DNA of 64,000 nt from Syngnathus acus (GCF_901709675.1 NC_051090.1:11355342-11419341); one strand, 5' to 3'. Positions 47,725-59,798 are shown, counted from the first letter of the stretch. Made by a program: numbers and translations. Notes: generated by a model not told the origin, from the sequence alone.

Positions 47725-48365
47725 GGGGCGGGCTCTACGCAGGGGCAAGAGGGGGCAACGCCCCCTCAAACAGATGTCCTGCCCCCTCGAATCAAACTTT
47801 TAGAAGTGAAAAATCCGCTGATAGAAACACACGTTAATCAGCCCCCTCTCTTCTCTCATGTCGGAGCAGTGTGTGTCCTCACACAGCCTGCTGTCAGGAC
47901 TCCACGCCCCTCCGTAACATCCAATCACTGAGTATGCAAATGAGGCAAGACGCAGCCAGAGAGTCAAGTTACAGTCAGCGCGGTAGGAGTTGGAAGAAGC
48001 AGTAAAAACTCCACCAAACTCGTCGTAATGACCCGTGATATAACTAATGATTAACAACTCAAATAATAGTTAATATAACATTCATATTATATGTCCCCCC
48101 CCCCCCCCCCCCTGAGAGATTGCCACCTTATTGTGGTCGATTGGCGTGCCTCAGTGACCCTAAGAGCTATACCAGCAGAAGCTTTAATCTTCAAGTGGGA
48201 CACCCAAGCTGGACAGGTCTTAGTATAGAGGCCTGACAGAGTGCAATCCACTTCTCCAGGTTGAGATCTGGACACACAGCTAACAACTGCCGTGAAGAAA
48301 ACACTAACAGTGTTAAAATGTGTAAAAACCAAAACAAAAACATGCCCCCTTCACATTTCTGACTG
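47725..48365. mobile_element. hAT-type non-autonomous element, copy 2, truncated
   Basis: Closely similar to 26792-27470 in the same orientation, from gggctctacgcaggggcaag to ccttcacatttctgactg. The last about 45 bp of the right end are missing and the left end has diverged (gccggggcggg). A C-tract replaces part of the centre at about 48094. No target duplication remains. Confidence 0.85.
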
Positions 48366-48684
48366 TCCAGCGCTAAGAAGATTTTATTTATTTTTCTCAA
48401 GCTGCCTAGTTTCAGGTTTACGGAGCCGCGGGAGCAATGTGTCGCTCGCTAGTAAGTCGCGCGCAATCGATGTATTTTTGTTTCCATGGCAACCTCGGGG
48501 GTTGCCTTCTTCGCGCTTACGAGTGGCGTCTACGTTTGCTTTGGCGACGCCGCTAAATTTCCGTGCCTGTCGGCTACCCCTAGCAGGAAAGCGAGTGTTT
48601 TCCATTGTGTTTAAGAGGACAAGTGCGTTCGAGTGTCAAGCGTCTCCCCTTTGCTGCCGTCCAAGGTGAAGGAAGGAAGCCAAG
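48366..48684 (+). promoter_or_regulatory. Promoter and 5'UTR region of the radial spoke gene
   Basis: Moderately GC-rich sequence between the truncated MITE and the start codon. The motif gttgccatggcaac-like half (tttccatggcaacctcggg at about 48480) resembles an X-box, the RFX site typical of ciliary genes. This is motif reading only. Confidence 0.4.
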
Positions 48685-51600
48685 ATGGACGGAACGCAGC
48701 AGGTCAGCCTGCAGGTGGCAGGTTCCTTCAAAGCTTTCCTCATGAAGAGCAGCAGCAAGAGCAACTTAAACCTGTGAGTTACGTCATTTGTGCTTTTGTT
48801 ATTCACGTTTACTTACCCGAAGAATCAAACCTAATTTAAAAGTTGTCCAATTAATTGTATGAAGAGACAAAACACGTTTTATATACCCATATGCAATTTA
48901 TATTGTAAGTGACATACCGTACTATTTCACGTTAATATATTTATATTTGTCTTTCGGTGTGTTCTTCCGGATTTGGCAATTTGGCGTCTGTCGGCTACCG
49001 TTGATCAGAGATCATGGCATTAAATGTCAAAATAGTCTGGCGTCATTAATATTAGATCCGCTGGCATGCATGGCTTGGGTCTTTTGGCCAACAACGGGTG
49101 TAAGTAACAACTTATATAGTCCACAGACAACAATGTATGCATAAACCACGATAAAAGTTTATTACTTTAATAAATGTTTGTCAGAATGTTGATCGTCTGC
49201 TCCATACTTTGCTCAGTACCAGTTTTGTCCTCGGTATTGGCAGACATTTTGCCATAAAAAGTTCAAACTCAGATAATCACAGATTTATGAACTTCCATAG
49301 CCAATTACTTTTGTTTATTTTAGTGTGATTTTTTTTTTAACTCAAATGAAATCCATACGACTGGATCTCACCCCATGCTCCAATTTGGCAGGTACGACCA
49401 CCTTTCTCGCCTGCTGATGCGCGTGATCGAGGAGCGTCCTCACGACGTGGTGGACGTGATGGAGGACCTAAGTCACGATGTGAAGCTGCGCCTTTACCAG
49501 GACACGCAGAGCAGCCTCCAGGACCTCCAGCAGACCACCGCTGCCGAGGAGTTGGCAGAGCAGCAAAAGGTTCTCTTTGTCAGGCCTGAGGACGCCCCCG
49601 AGCATGAATTCGAGTTGGTACGATCAACATGCTAGCTCTTCATTGCGTTCATTCAACACAACAAAGCGACAGAATGCAGAGAACCCTGCATAATCGTGAC
49701 TCAGAATTGGTGAATTTATCGATTAACATTTTTTTATCGATTGACATTATCGGTGGCGCACTGGTTAGCATGTCCGCCTCACAGTTAGTAGGGTGCGGGT
49801 TTTATTCCACCTCCGGCACCTCCCTGTGTGGAGTTTGCATGTTCTCCCTGCATGGGTTTTCTCTGGGCACTCCGGTTTCCTCCCACATCCCAAAAACATA
49901 CATGGTAGGCCGATTGAGCACTCCAAATTGTGCCTAGGCGTGAGTGTGAATGGTTGTTCGTCTCTGTGTGCCCTGCGATTGGCTGGCAACCAAGATTCAA
50001 GATTCAAGAGTTTTTTATTCGCCATGTTTGAGCGTGCCAAACAAGGAATTTGACTTCGGTAAAACACACCCTCTGTTCAACACATAGGTGACTAACAACA
50101 CTCAGGACATGTGAATAATGGCAAAAACAGTGTAGACAAATTCAAAAGGTGTGAAGAGCAGGATGTTATTGCACAATAATGCCTCTGAGACTCTATGAGT
50201 GGTGTGAGTTCATCAGAGCAACAGCCTGGGGGAAGAAGCTGTCTCGGTGTCTGCTGGTTTTGGCGTTCCGAGCTCTATAACGCCGTCCGGAGGGGAGTAG
50301 TTCAAACAGACTGCAACCTGGGTGAGAAGGGTCTGTAGAGATGTTCCTTGCACGTTTCCTGGTCCTGGACAGGTACAAGTCTTGGATAGATGGGAGGTTG
50401 ATTCCAATGATCTTTTCTGCAGTCCTGATTGTCCGTTGCAGTCTGTGCTTGTCTTGTTTGGAGGCTGATCCAAACCAGACAGTGATGGAGGTGCAGAGGA
50501 CAGACTGGATGATGGCAGTGTAGAAAGTCTTCAGAAGCTCTCGCGGCAGGAAGACCTTCTACACTTCCAACCAGTTCAGGGTGTCCCCTGCATACTGCCC
50601 GATGACTGCTGGGAAAGGCTCCAGGATGCCCGCGACTCCCGTGGGGACAAGTGATATAGAAAATGGATAGATGGAACTTGAAATTACCTGATTTATGTTT
50701 TTGTGCCAAAGCGATTAAAAATTTTGTTGCCAACTCCGTGAGTCGTCACCTTATCGTGCCCCTATGATCCTAGGAGCCATGTTGTCTGGGGCTTCATGCC
50801 CCTGGTAGGGTCACCCATGGCAAAAGGGTCCTAGGTGAGGGGCCAGACAAAGCACAGCTCAGAAGACCTCTTATGATGAGTAAAATATATGGACCTAGTT
50901 TTCCCTCGCCCGGCTGCGGGTCACCGGGTCCCCCCTCTGGAGCCAGGTCTGGAGGTAGGGTTCAAAGGCGAGTGACTGGTGGCCGGGCCTTCGCCCATGG
51001 GGCCCGGCCGGGCACAGCCCAAAAAGAAAACGTGGGTCCCCCTTCCCATGGGCTCACCACCTGTAGGAGGGGCCAAAGGGGTCAGGTGCAAAGCGAGCTG
51101 GGCAGCGGCCAAAGGCCTTGGCGGTCCGATCCCCGGCTGCAGAAGCTGGCTCTTGGGACATGGAATGTCACCTCTCTGGCTGGAAAGGAGCCCGAGCTGG
51201 TGTGTGAGGCAGAAAAGTTCCGACTAGACATAGTCGGACTTGCCTCCACACATAGTTTGGGCTCTGGTACAAGCCCTCTCGAGAGGGGCTGGACTTTCTT
51301 CCACTCTGGAGTTGCCCACGGTGAGAGGCGTCGAGCAGGTGTAGGCATACTTATTGCCCCCTGGCTGGGCGCCTGCACATTGGGGTTCACCCCGATGAAC
51401 GAGAGGGTAGCCTCCCTCCGCCTTAGGGTGGGAGGAAGGGTCCTGACTGTTGTTTGTGCCTGTGCACCGAACAGCAGCTCAGAGTACCCACCCTTTTTGG
51501 GGTCCTTAGAAGAAGTGCTGGAGAGCGCTCCTTCTGGGGACTCTATCGTTCTACTGGGTGACTTCAATGCTCACGTGGGCAATGACAGTGAGACCTGGAA

Positions 51601-54600
51601 GGGCGTGATTGGGAGGAACGGCCCCCCCGATCTGAACCCGAGCAGTGTTCTATTGTTGGACTTCTGTGCTCGACACGAATTGTCAATAATGAACACCATG
51701 TTCAAACATAAGGGTGTCCATGTGTGCACTTGGCACCAGGACACCCGAGGCCGCAGTTCGATGATCGACTGTAGTCGTGTCATCGGATTTGCGGCCGCAT
51801 GTTTTGGACACTCGGGTGAAGAGAGGGGCGGAGCTGTCAACTGATCACCACCTGGTGGTGGGTTGGCTCCGATGGTGGGGGAAGATGCCGGTCCGACCTG
51901 GCAGACCCAAATGCACTGTGAGGGTCTGCTGGGAATGTCTGGCAGAATCCCCTGTCAGGAAGAGCTTCAACTCCCACCTCCGGCAGAGCTTTTCCCACGT
52001 CCCGGAGGAGGCGGGGGACATTGAGTCCGAGTGGACCATGTTCCGCGCCTCCATTGTTGAGGCAGCCGACCGGAGATGTCGCCGTAAGGTGGTCGGTGCC
52101 TGTCGTGGCGGCAATCCCCGAATCCACTGGTGGACACCGGCGGTAAGGGATGCCATCAAGCTGAAGAAGGAGTCCTATCGGGCCGCTTTGGCCTGTGGGA
52201 CTCCGGAGGCAGCCGACAGGTACCGGATGACCAAGCGGAACGCGGCTTCGGCAGTTGCTGACGCATAAACCCGGGCGTGGGAGGAGTTTGGCGAGGCCAT
52301 GGAGAATGACTTCCGGACGGCTTCGAGGAAATTCTGGTCCACCATCCGGCGTCTCAGGAAGGAGAAGCAGTGCACCGTCAACACTGTTTACAGTGGAGAT
52401 GGCGTGCTGCTGACCTCGACTCGAGACGTCGTGACTCGGTGGGGACAATACTTCGAAGACCTCCTCACCTCCACCGACACGCCTCCATTGTGGAAGCAGG
52501 GCCTGGAGACGCTGAGGTGGACTCTCCAATCTCTGGGGTCGAAGTCACTGAGGCAGTTAAAAAACTCCTTGGGGGCAAGGTCCCAGGGGTGGATGAGATC
52601 CGCCCGGAGTTCTTAAAGGCTCTGGATGTTGTGGGGCTGTCCTGGCTGACACGCCTCTGCAACATTGTGTGGACATCGGGGACGGTGCCTCTGAATTGGC
52701 AGATTGGGGTGGTGGTTCCCCTCTTTAAGAAGGGGGACCGGAGGGTGTGTTCCAACTACAGAGGAATCACACTCCTCAGCCTCTCTGGTAAGGTCTATTC
52801 AGGGGTGCTGGAGAGAAGGGTCCGTCTGGAGGTCGAACCTCGGATTCAGGAGGAGCAGTGTGGCTTTCGTCCTGGCCGTGGAACAGTGGACCACCTCACA
52901 CCCTTGGCAGGATCCTCGAAGGGGCACGGGAGTTCGCTCAACCAGTCTACATGTGTTTTGTGGACTTGGAGAAGGCGATCGACCGTGTCCCTCGGGAAGT
53001 TCTGTGGAGCGTGCTTCGGGAGTACGGGGTGCCGAGCCAACTGATAAGGGTGGTTCGGTCCCTGTATCACCCATGCCAGAGTTTGGTCCGCATTTCCGGC
53101 AGTAAGTCGGATTCGTTCCCAGTGAGGGTTGGACTCCGCCAAGGCTGCCCTTTGTCACCGATTCTGTTCATATCTTTTATGGACAGAATTTCTAGGCGCA
53201 GCCGAGGCATTGATGGTGTCCGGTTGGGGAACTCAGCATTTCGTCTCTGCTTTTTGCAGACGACGTGGTGCTGTTGGCTTCTTCAAGCCGTGATCTCCAG
53301 CTCTCACTGGAGCAGTTTGCAGCCGAGTGTGAAGCGGTCGGGATGAGGGTCAGCACCTCCAAATCCGAGTCCATGGTCCTCGGTCGGAAAAGGGTGGAAT
53401 GCCCTCTCCGGATCGGGGATGAGATCCTGCCCCAAGTGGAGGAGTTCAAGTACCTTGGGGTCTTGTTCACGAGTGATGGCAGGATGGAGCGCGAGATTGA
53501 CAGGCGGATCGGTGCAGTGTCGGCAGTAATGCGGACTCTGTACCGGTCCGTCGTGGTGAAGAGAGAGCTGAGACAAAAGGCAAAGCTCTCAATTTACCGG
53601 TCGGTCTACGCTCCTACCCTCACCTATGGTCATGAATTATGGGTTATGACCGAAAGAACGAGATCCCGGAGACAAGCGGCCGAAATGAGTTTCCTCCGCA
53701 GGGTGTCCGGGGTCTCCCTTAGCGATAAGGTGAGAAGCTCGGTCATCTGGGAGAGACTCGCAGTAGACTATGTCTCTCAGCTGGCCTGGGAACGCCTTGG
53801 GATCCCCCGGGATGAGCTGGATGAAGTGGTTGGGGAGAGGGAAGTCTGGGAGTCCCTCCTAAAGCTGCTGCCCCTGCGACCCGACCCCGGATAAGCGATG
53901 GATGGATGGATGGATGGATGGATGGATGGATGGATGGATGGATGCATTCATGCATGCATGCATGCATGCATGCATGCAAGGAACTATGGTGAAGTGAGTT
54001 GTGGAGTTTCAGTTGGAATAAAATAGTGTTTGATGATAACAATGGAAATTAGCAAGCTGAAGGGTTCCAATTTGACAAATAGTCCTTTGACGCCACCCAG
54101 GGACACCTGTAGGAAGTTATAAACCTTCGTTTATGTTCAAGTGAGCTGAGGAAATTCATTTTTACACTAGTCACAATTTAGGGTTTTTCCACTATCTTGT
54201 GGCATCCTGGTGCCTAGGAACCGCTGTCTGTTCAAGTGACTTAATTGAATTGTTTTGAATTTTATTTAACGATGTCAGTGTGCTGTGTAAAGTATATTAG
54301 GAGGAAGTTTTTACATTTGTTGCTAAACAACTTTTTTTTTGAGGGGGGGTGTCAGGAACAAAATTCAACTTGTATTTCAAGGTACCTCTGTGTGAGAAGC
54401 AGGCTTTAACATCACTGTTAACGTGTCTCACTGCAACATGGGCCTTGTAGGATGTAGAACAGGGGTGGGCAAACTTTTTGACTCGCGGGCCGAACTGGGT
54501 TCTAAATTTGGACCGGAGGGCCGAACCAGGAGCAGATGGACGTAGTGTTTGTGTGAAGTAATATAAGCGACCTGTAAAGGTCATTGCATAAAAGATTTTG

Positions 54601-57600
54601 GCCTTTAGTAGGTAGTAAAGCATGGATATTCCAAACAAGTTTTTTGAAAACAAATGCATTTATTAACAGCATTAAAAAAAAATCACTAAAAAACTGCTAT
54701 CAGTGATTCTCATAAAATACGACACTATTATTATGAATAACAGTCTCCATCACTTCAGTGCCTGCAGGTCAGATTAATGAAAATTTTTTATCTTATGAGA
54801 TCACATCAAACAGCAAACATTCTGACCAAATATATCATCTTGAAGAATCGGTGAAAGCATACATCCAAATAAAGTAATCAAAACGGCAACACGGTGAGGG
54901 GTATCTGAACATCAGAGCAGAGTTTTAACTCACAAACACCTGGTAACAGAGGTGAGGAAACGGGAAACACTTCCTTAAAGTAAGCCTTAAGAACTTTACA
55001 GGTTAAGATTAGTCGCAAACAGGTGGTGCATCAATGTCCTTGAGCATCCTGCATTGTTTGAAAATGAGAATGGTCGCTAGTTTCAATCCCTGCTATGTGT
55101 ACAAATCATATTCAAAATGCATTTTTTTACAACAAACTTGAGAGCCTCCCCTTCATTTTCAGTGGGAACAGTGTTGTTGGTCTCCCTTTTTTGCTAGTGC
55201 ATCATAGTCTGGAGTAAAATTTGTTGTGGCAATTCTTAGGAGAGATCCGTTTACCTCGATCTGTGACGGGTTGATGTGGCTGAACGTCACGTCGCGTACG
55301 TCGAGCCAAATTGGCCACTCTTTTAACATTCGGCACTCACTTCTTTTCTTCGGGCCACTCATTTTAATGGAAGGATTCCAGGGGAAGGTTTGTGGGTGGC
55401 TTTAGCGTAAAACTGTATCTGAAAGCTCAGCGAGCGAATTACAAGAATGCTGTCGTCACAGCCCACGCTCTAAATTCGGGACTGATACAAATAGAGCGCG
55501 AGTGCGCCATGTCCGTACTACTGAGTACGTACGTACACGCACTTGTGCAAAATGACAAAAAAAAAAAAAGTTTAATAATACAATTAATTCAGGGTTGGCG
55601 GGCCGGATTAAACGGTCCCGTGGGCCGGATGTGGCCCGCGGGCCGTAGTTTGCCCACCCCTGATGTAGAATGAACGTCCAAAGGTCTTTCCATAAGCACA
55701 GGGGTCGAATCGTGTTTGTGTGACTTGTTGCTTGTCAGGAGTCGGCCCTTCCTAACGTGAGCGAGATCGCATACTTCCTGGAGCAGGCGGGCGTGGGCCT
55801 GGGCCGCGAAGAGATGCAACGGGTGTTCCTGGCCCTCAAGCAGCTGGTGTCGTCCTACACTATGCAGCGGTGTCGCCTGTGGGGCAAACTTCTGGGCATC
55901 GAGAGGAGCTACATCATTGCCGAGGCTGAGTTCGCAGAGGGCGAGGAGGAGGACGAGGATGGGCCCGAGGAGGTGGCTGACGACGAGGCCCGGGAGGTTG
56001 ACGCCAAGGAAAAAGCCGAGCGTGAGGTGAGTGGCCGACGACGATCTGCACGTCGACAAAAAAGGACACGGCATAGTGTGGTGTCAAATGCGGACGTGAC
56101 CTTGGCTCTTCATCCAGGGGACGCTTGGTGTGATATTGAAGATGGCACCGTCATGTGATGTCATAGGGTGACGTTATCGGTGACAATACAGAGTGACATA
56201 GCATAGCGTTGTATTGATGACTAGCAATATTTGATTTTTAAAATGGAAAGATGGGCCAGCTGACTTTTTAAATTTTCATGCGGTTAGATGGATCCCCTCC
56301 CCCAGTCGACGTACAAAGCTCCCCCCGTGGTTCCCAAGGAGGCCAAAGGAACCGGAGCCAACAAGTTTGTGTACTTTGTGTGCAACGAGGCGGGCCTGCC
56401 GTGGACCAAGTTGCCGTCTGTCACGCCGGCCCAGATCACGGTGGCCCGCCAGATCCGCAAGTTCTTCACGGGCAGGCTGGATGCCCCCATCGTTAGCTAC
56501 CCGCCCTTCCCAGGCAACGAGGCCAACTACCTGCGGGCGCAGATTGCCCGCATCTCGGCTGGCACGCAGATCAGCCCGCAGGGCTTCTACCAGGCCATCG
56601 AGGAGGAAGGCGCTGAGGAGGAGGGCTCCTCTGAGGATGGCATCGAAGAGAACCCCGAGTACGAGGGTGTCCCAGTTGGGGAGCTGGTAGACTCCTTGTC
56701 CTCGTGGGTGCATCACACGCAGCACATCCTGCAGCAGGTACCGCTTTTTGTATTTTGCTGTAGTTTAGTTTAGTTTATTGTTTAGCACATATTATTATAG
56801 CAAATAACAGTGCAAGGAGGGAGACGAAGCCTAGGGCTTGTAAGGAGCTCCACTCCTGTACAAACAAAGTGCACAACAAACAAAGTGCTGTGTCGTCAAA
56901 TATCATTCAAGTGTTTGAGAAAAAATATATATAAATGAATAAACAAAAGCATAACTAGCTAAATATTAATTCGTCATATTTATATATGCATATATACGAA
57001 TGTGTATGTATACATTCATAAACAATACACTATACAAAATGAGAAACAAGAGAAACAAATTAGACACTTAGCGATGTTGAAGCAATCAAAAAGACACCAG
57101 GTAAGAATAGCTAAGAGGGAGCAGAAGAACTGCAAACAGAAAATAACAAAACAAGGAAGAATCAGAGTAATTATTGTGGTTTAAGTTGATGTTCTTAGTA
57201 TGGATCAGCTGAGTGCGGTGGAGTAATTTTGGACTGGTAGGATCATGAGTAGAGAAGGTGGTGTTTCAGGTGCTTTCTAAAAGCAGCCTGTGAAGATATG
57301 GATCGGATATGGATTGGTAGCTCATTCCAGAGTGAGGGCCCTCTAAAGTGGATATTATATTGATGGCGTGATGTTCGACAGGACGGTGGGTGGAAATTGT
57401 CCCTCTGTCTTGTTGGATAAGAATGAAAATCAGATACAAATGCGAAGAAATTATGAAAAGTGGCTGGAAGACAGTGTTTCCTATATATATATTTATGGAT
57501 GAGTAGACAGGTTTGATGAATATTTACTTTATCAATTGGCAGTAATGAATAATTTCTAAACAGTGGTGCCGATGGTTCATATCTATTTGAGAAAGAGATC

Positions 57601-58950
57601 ATTTTTAGGAACTTCTTTTGTATGATGAGTAATTTGTTGAGGTATGTTGGATATGTGGCTGCCCAGACTATGTTGCAGTAATTGAGTAAAGGAAACAGGA
57701 AGCTATAATACAGAGTGAGATGAGCAGAAGGATGGACCAAGGGACAAACTTTTTGTAATATACCTAGCGTTTTCATGGATCTTTTGCAAACCAAATCAAT
57801 GTGTTCAGACCAGTTTAAGTGTTTATCTACTATAATTCCTAGGAATTTGGTGCTAGTAACTTGATGGATTTCGTTATTGTTCATGTAAATTTTGGTCTGT
57901 TCTTTGGGGTAAGATTTATTTATATTGCAAAAGATCATGAAGTTACATTTTTTTACATTGAGTGACAACTTATTTATTTTGAACCATTTTGTAACAGCGT
58001 GCAACTCAGTATTCACACTTGCAATGAAGAAATTAAAATCATCGTGGGTGGCAATGTAGATGATTTACAAAGTGCCACCACAGCATCCTTCACTTGGTAA
58101 TGGCTGCTTTCGTTTCGCTTTGTGCAAATGTTTAGTGCTTCACTTGTGGGTTAGACCACGGCGCCCTCGGTTGTCGACGTTTCAGGGCCGCTGCACCTGG
58201 GTGAACTTGGCCGTGAAGACGGAAGACGAGTCCAACGATGAGGAGGGTGAGGAGGTCGAGGAGGACCCTGACGAGCCCGAGCCCGAGGTGGGCCCCCCAC
58301 TGCTCACGCCGCTCTCCCAGGACGCAGGTCAGTCGACTCCTCTCCCTCTCAGCGGCACGCGGAGGGAACCATTCCTCACGTTGGGTTATCCCGGCAGAAA
58401 TCTTCGAGACGGTTCCTTGGAGCTCCAGCCTGTCGTCCACGCTCACCTCCCAGCACGCCATCGCCATCATGCGCTCCAACTGCTGGCCGGGGGCGTGTGC
58501 CTACGCTTACGCTATGTAAGTTCTTCGCGCCGCTGCCATCTGACTGTCCGCCAACCCGAGGTGGCAGGAAGTCGCTTATGCCGTAAGGAGGGCCCGGGAT
58601 GGCTTGCTTCTATAATCCCCATTCGTCAACCGTGGAAACATTGGCAAACTCGAGTCGAATACACGACTGGAGTCCACCACATTCACCGAAGCTTTTGCCC
58701 CTTGTGCTTATGCAGGAAGTTTGAGAACATCTACATGGGCTGGGGGCTGAAGTACCCGGGTGACGGCTACAGCCCACTACTCCCGCCCGCGCCCCAGAGT
58801 GAGTACCCCAGTGCCCCCGAGATCACTGAGGATGTGGACCCCACTGTGGAGGAGGAGCAGGCCCTGCAGGACGCGTTGGACGAGAAGCAGGCGGCCGAGG
58901 AGGCTGAGGAGGGAGACTCGGACGAGGAGCAGGATGAGGAGGACGACTGA
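48685..58950 (+). CDS. rsph4a: Radial spoke head protein 4/6 homologue, 7 coding exons, 515 aa
   Basis: A structural protein of the radial spoke head in motile cilia and flagella; RSPH4A loss causes primary ciliary dyskinesia in humans. Exons: 48685-48773, 49392-49617, 55739-56026, 56288-56737, 58186-58327, 58398-58515, 58716-58950; phases close. Family blocks include [107 protein letters not shown] and [12 protein letters not shown]. Two acidic linkers and an acidic C terminus (ending EEDD) are present. Human RSPH4A and RSPH6A are about 716 aa with a longer N-terminal region; the shorter form here is close to the ancestral type. 4A and 6A cannot be separated by eye. Introns 2 (6.1 kb) and 4 carry transposons. 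Confidence 0.9.
49751..50665 (+). repeat. SINE-like dispersed repeat, split by a LINE fragment
   Basis: The left part (49751-49992) starts ggtggcgcactggttagcat and runs through tttgcatgttctcc and ctgcgattggctggcaacca. It resumes at about 50568 with caaccagttcagggtg and ends gaaaatggatagatgg. This is the widespread fish repeat with a tRNA-like head and ATGG tail. The insert between is flanked by the shared caacca (49987-49992 and 50568-50573). Confidence 0.75.
49993..50567 (-). mobile_element. Rex1-group LINE, 3' fragment inserted in the SINE-like repeat
   Basis: On the minus strand an open frame ends with [18 protein letters not shown], nearly the same block as in the LINE at 10045-12263. 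The 3'UTR carries gaataaaaaact, and the tail is a (TTGAATC)n repeat at about 49993-50010. The 5' part is missing, as usual for target-primed insertion. The 6-bp flank caacca is a probable target duplication. Confidence 0.8.
50873..51844 (+). pseudogene. LINE endonuclease domain (AP type)
   Basis: An open frame of 323 codons. [10 protein letters not shown] opens the endonuclease (about residue 90), followed by [15 protein letters not shown] and the catalytic-type block [11 protein letters not shown] (about 225), then SSMID. The frame then shifts and the [24 protein letters not shown] stretch continues in another frame at 51777-51860, so the domain is broken near 51770. Confidence 0.8.
51777..53894 (+). 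pseudogene. LINE reverse transcriptase region, frameshifted
   Basis: Successive pieces in different frames carry the RT signature: [20 protein letters not shown] (about 52710-52770), [39 protein letters not shown] (about 53130-53170) and the [11 protein letters not shown] block (about 53258-53285). The last frame (53265-53894) runs through [20 protein letters not shown] to [12 protein letters not shown]. Compared with my memory of intact relatives, a segment is missing between SVIWERLA and [13 protein letters not shown], an internal deletion of roughly 60-70 residues. Confidence 0.75.
53896..53978. repeat. (GATG)n then (CATG)n microsatellite at the LINE 3' end
   Basis: About 12 GATG units directly after the LINE stop codon, passing into CATG units (gcatgcatgcatg). 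The GATG part is the retrotransposon's own tail. Confidence 0.95.
54460..55662. mobile_element. hAT-type deletion derivative (CAGGGGTGGGCAAACT ends), copy 1
   Basis: A 1203-bp element with ends CAGGGGTGGGCAAACTTTTT and AGTTTGCCCACCCCTG and the exact 8-bp duplication atgtagaa (54452-54459 and 55663-55670). Sub-terminal regions carry gcgggccg/cggccc motifs. On the minus strand it keeps a 67-codon open frame. It ends 76 bp before exon 3 of the radial spoke gene. An inverted copy is at 60034-61327. Confidence 0.93.
55159..55362 (-). CDS. 67-aa mini-ORF, fused ends of a hAT-type transposase (hypothetical)
   Basis: Starts [16 protein letters not shown] and ends [20 protein letters not shown]. The start resembles the N terminus of ZBED/GTF2IRD2-like hAT transposases and the end resembles their C terminus, so an internal deletion seems to have joined the two. 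The catalytic middle is absent. In the copy at 60034-61327 the same frame has a stop after about 18 codons (near 60475). Whether it is expressed is unknown. Confidence 0.45.
   Translation of the reverse strand: MSGPKKRSECRMLKEWPIWLDVRDVTFSHINPSQIEVNGSLLRIATTNFTPDYDALAKKGDQQHCSH
56755..58050 (-). mobile_element. Non-LTR retrotransposon 3' fragment in intron 4 of the radial spoke gene
   Basis: Minus-strand insert holding the C-terminal part of a reverse transcriptase (57243-58016) and, downstream of it, an AT-rich 3'UTR to about 56755. The 5' part including the catalytic centre is missing. Borders are approximate. Confidence 0.65.
57243..58016 (-). pseudogene. Reverse transcriptase C-terminal fragment, 257 codons open
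   Basis: Begins [19 protein letters not shown], just after where the catalytic YADD would lie. It continues with [19 protein letters not shown] (typical thumb-region block), [16 protein letters not shown] and the ending [15 protein letters not shown]...[11 protein letters not shown]. It is intact as a frame but lacks the enzyme core. Clade uncertain (L2, CR1 or a related Jockey-group LINE). Confidence 0.75.
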
Positions 58951-59798
58951 GGCCGTCACGCTTAAACGTCGCAAACGTCAACCATTGGTTTAATTTTGAT
59001 TGTGTTTTTTTAATAATGGCGGGACATTTTTAAATTGTTCTGCTTTTTAGATTTTTACAAATAGACACACCTAAATATCTTAATTCTTTATGAACTGATA
59101 TACATATTACAGATACTATGGTCGTTACAATCTTTAACAGATAATAACCGACATTTGTTTAAATTTAATATTAAACCGGAAGCTTTAGAGAAATCGTCAA
59201 TAAATTGTAGGGCGATTGGCGGCTGACTTGTGTTTTTAAGAAAAATTGTAGTGTCATCTGCCAGTTGACTAATGACAATCTCTTTGTCTGCTATAGATAT
59301 TGCTTTCATGGCATTATTAGAGATTTGAGATGCAAGAATTTGGGTACATAGCAAAATAAGATAAGAACTCATTGAGCATCCCTGGCGTACGCCTCGATGA
59401 AGACAGAAACGAGATGTTGTGCCGGTTTTCATTGTTTAAGCTATTTGTGTACAAGTACAAATTCTTGACAAGCATTGCAAAACACAAAACCAAATTATTG
59501 GAGTGTGACAAATATAAAATTGTGCTCAATTCTGTCAAAGGCTTTGTAGAAAGGACACATGAATTGTCAACTACCAGCTCTGAGTAGTCCAAAATGTCCA
59601 AGATAAGTCCGATGTTATTAGGGATGTGTCTATTTGTCATAAATCCAGATTGGCATCTATAATGGTGTCTAAAACTTGTTTCATTCGCCTGGCTAGCAAT
59701 AAGGCTATTATTTTGTAAACATTGTTTAAGAGACTTATTGGCCTCCAATTATCAATGGCGAGTAAATCCTTTTTGGTCTTAGGAATTAAGTTAATAAA

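Larger units (their letters stand above)
50735..53946 (+). mobile_element. Rex3/RTE-like LINE, near full length but inactive
   Basis: About 3.2 kb from a conserved 5' region (tgggccaaagg-type leader at about 50770-50860) to a (GATG)n tail (53896-53946), the tail type described for Rex3. It encodes an endonuclease and reverse transcriptase split over at least four frames. The ends are estimated. It lies in intron 2 of the radial spoke gene, on the same strand. Confidence 0.75.

Noticed and set aside
51837-52529. 230-codon open frame on the minus strand
   Set aside because: Antisense to the Rex3/RTE-like LINE, whose coding blocks are on the plus strand.
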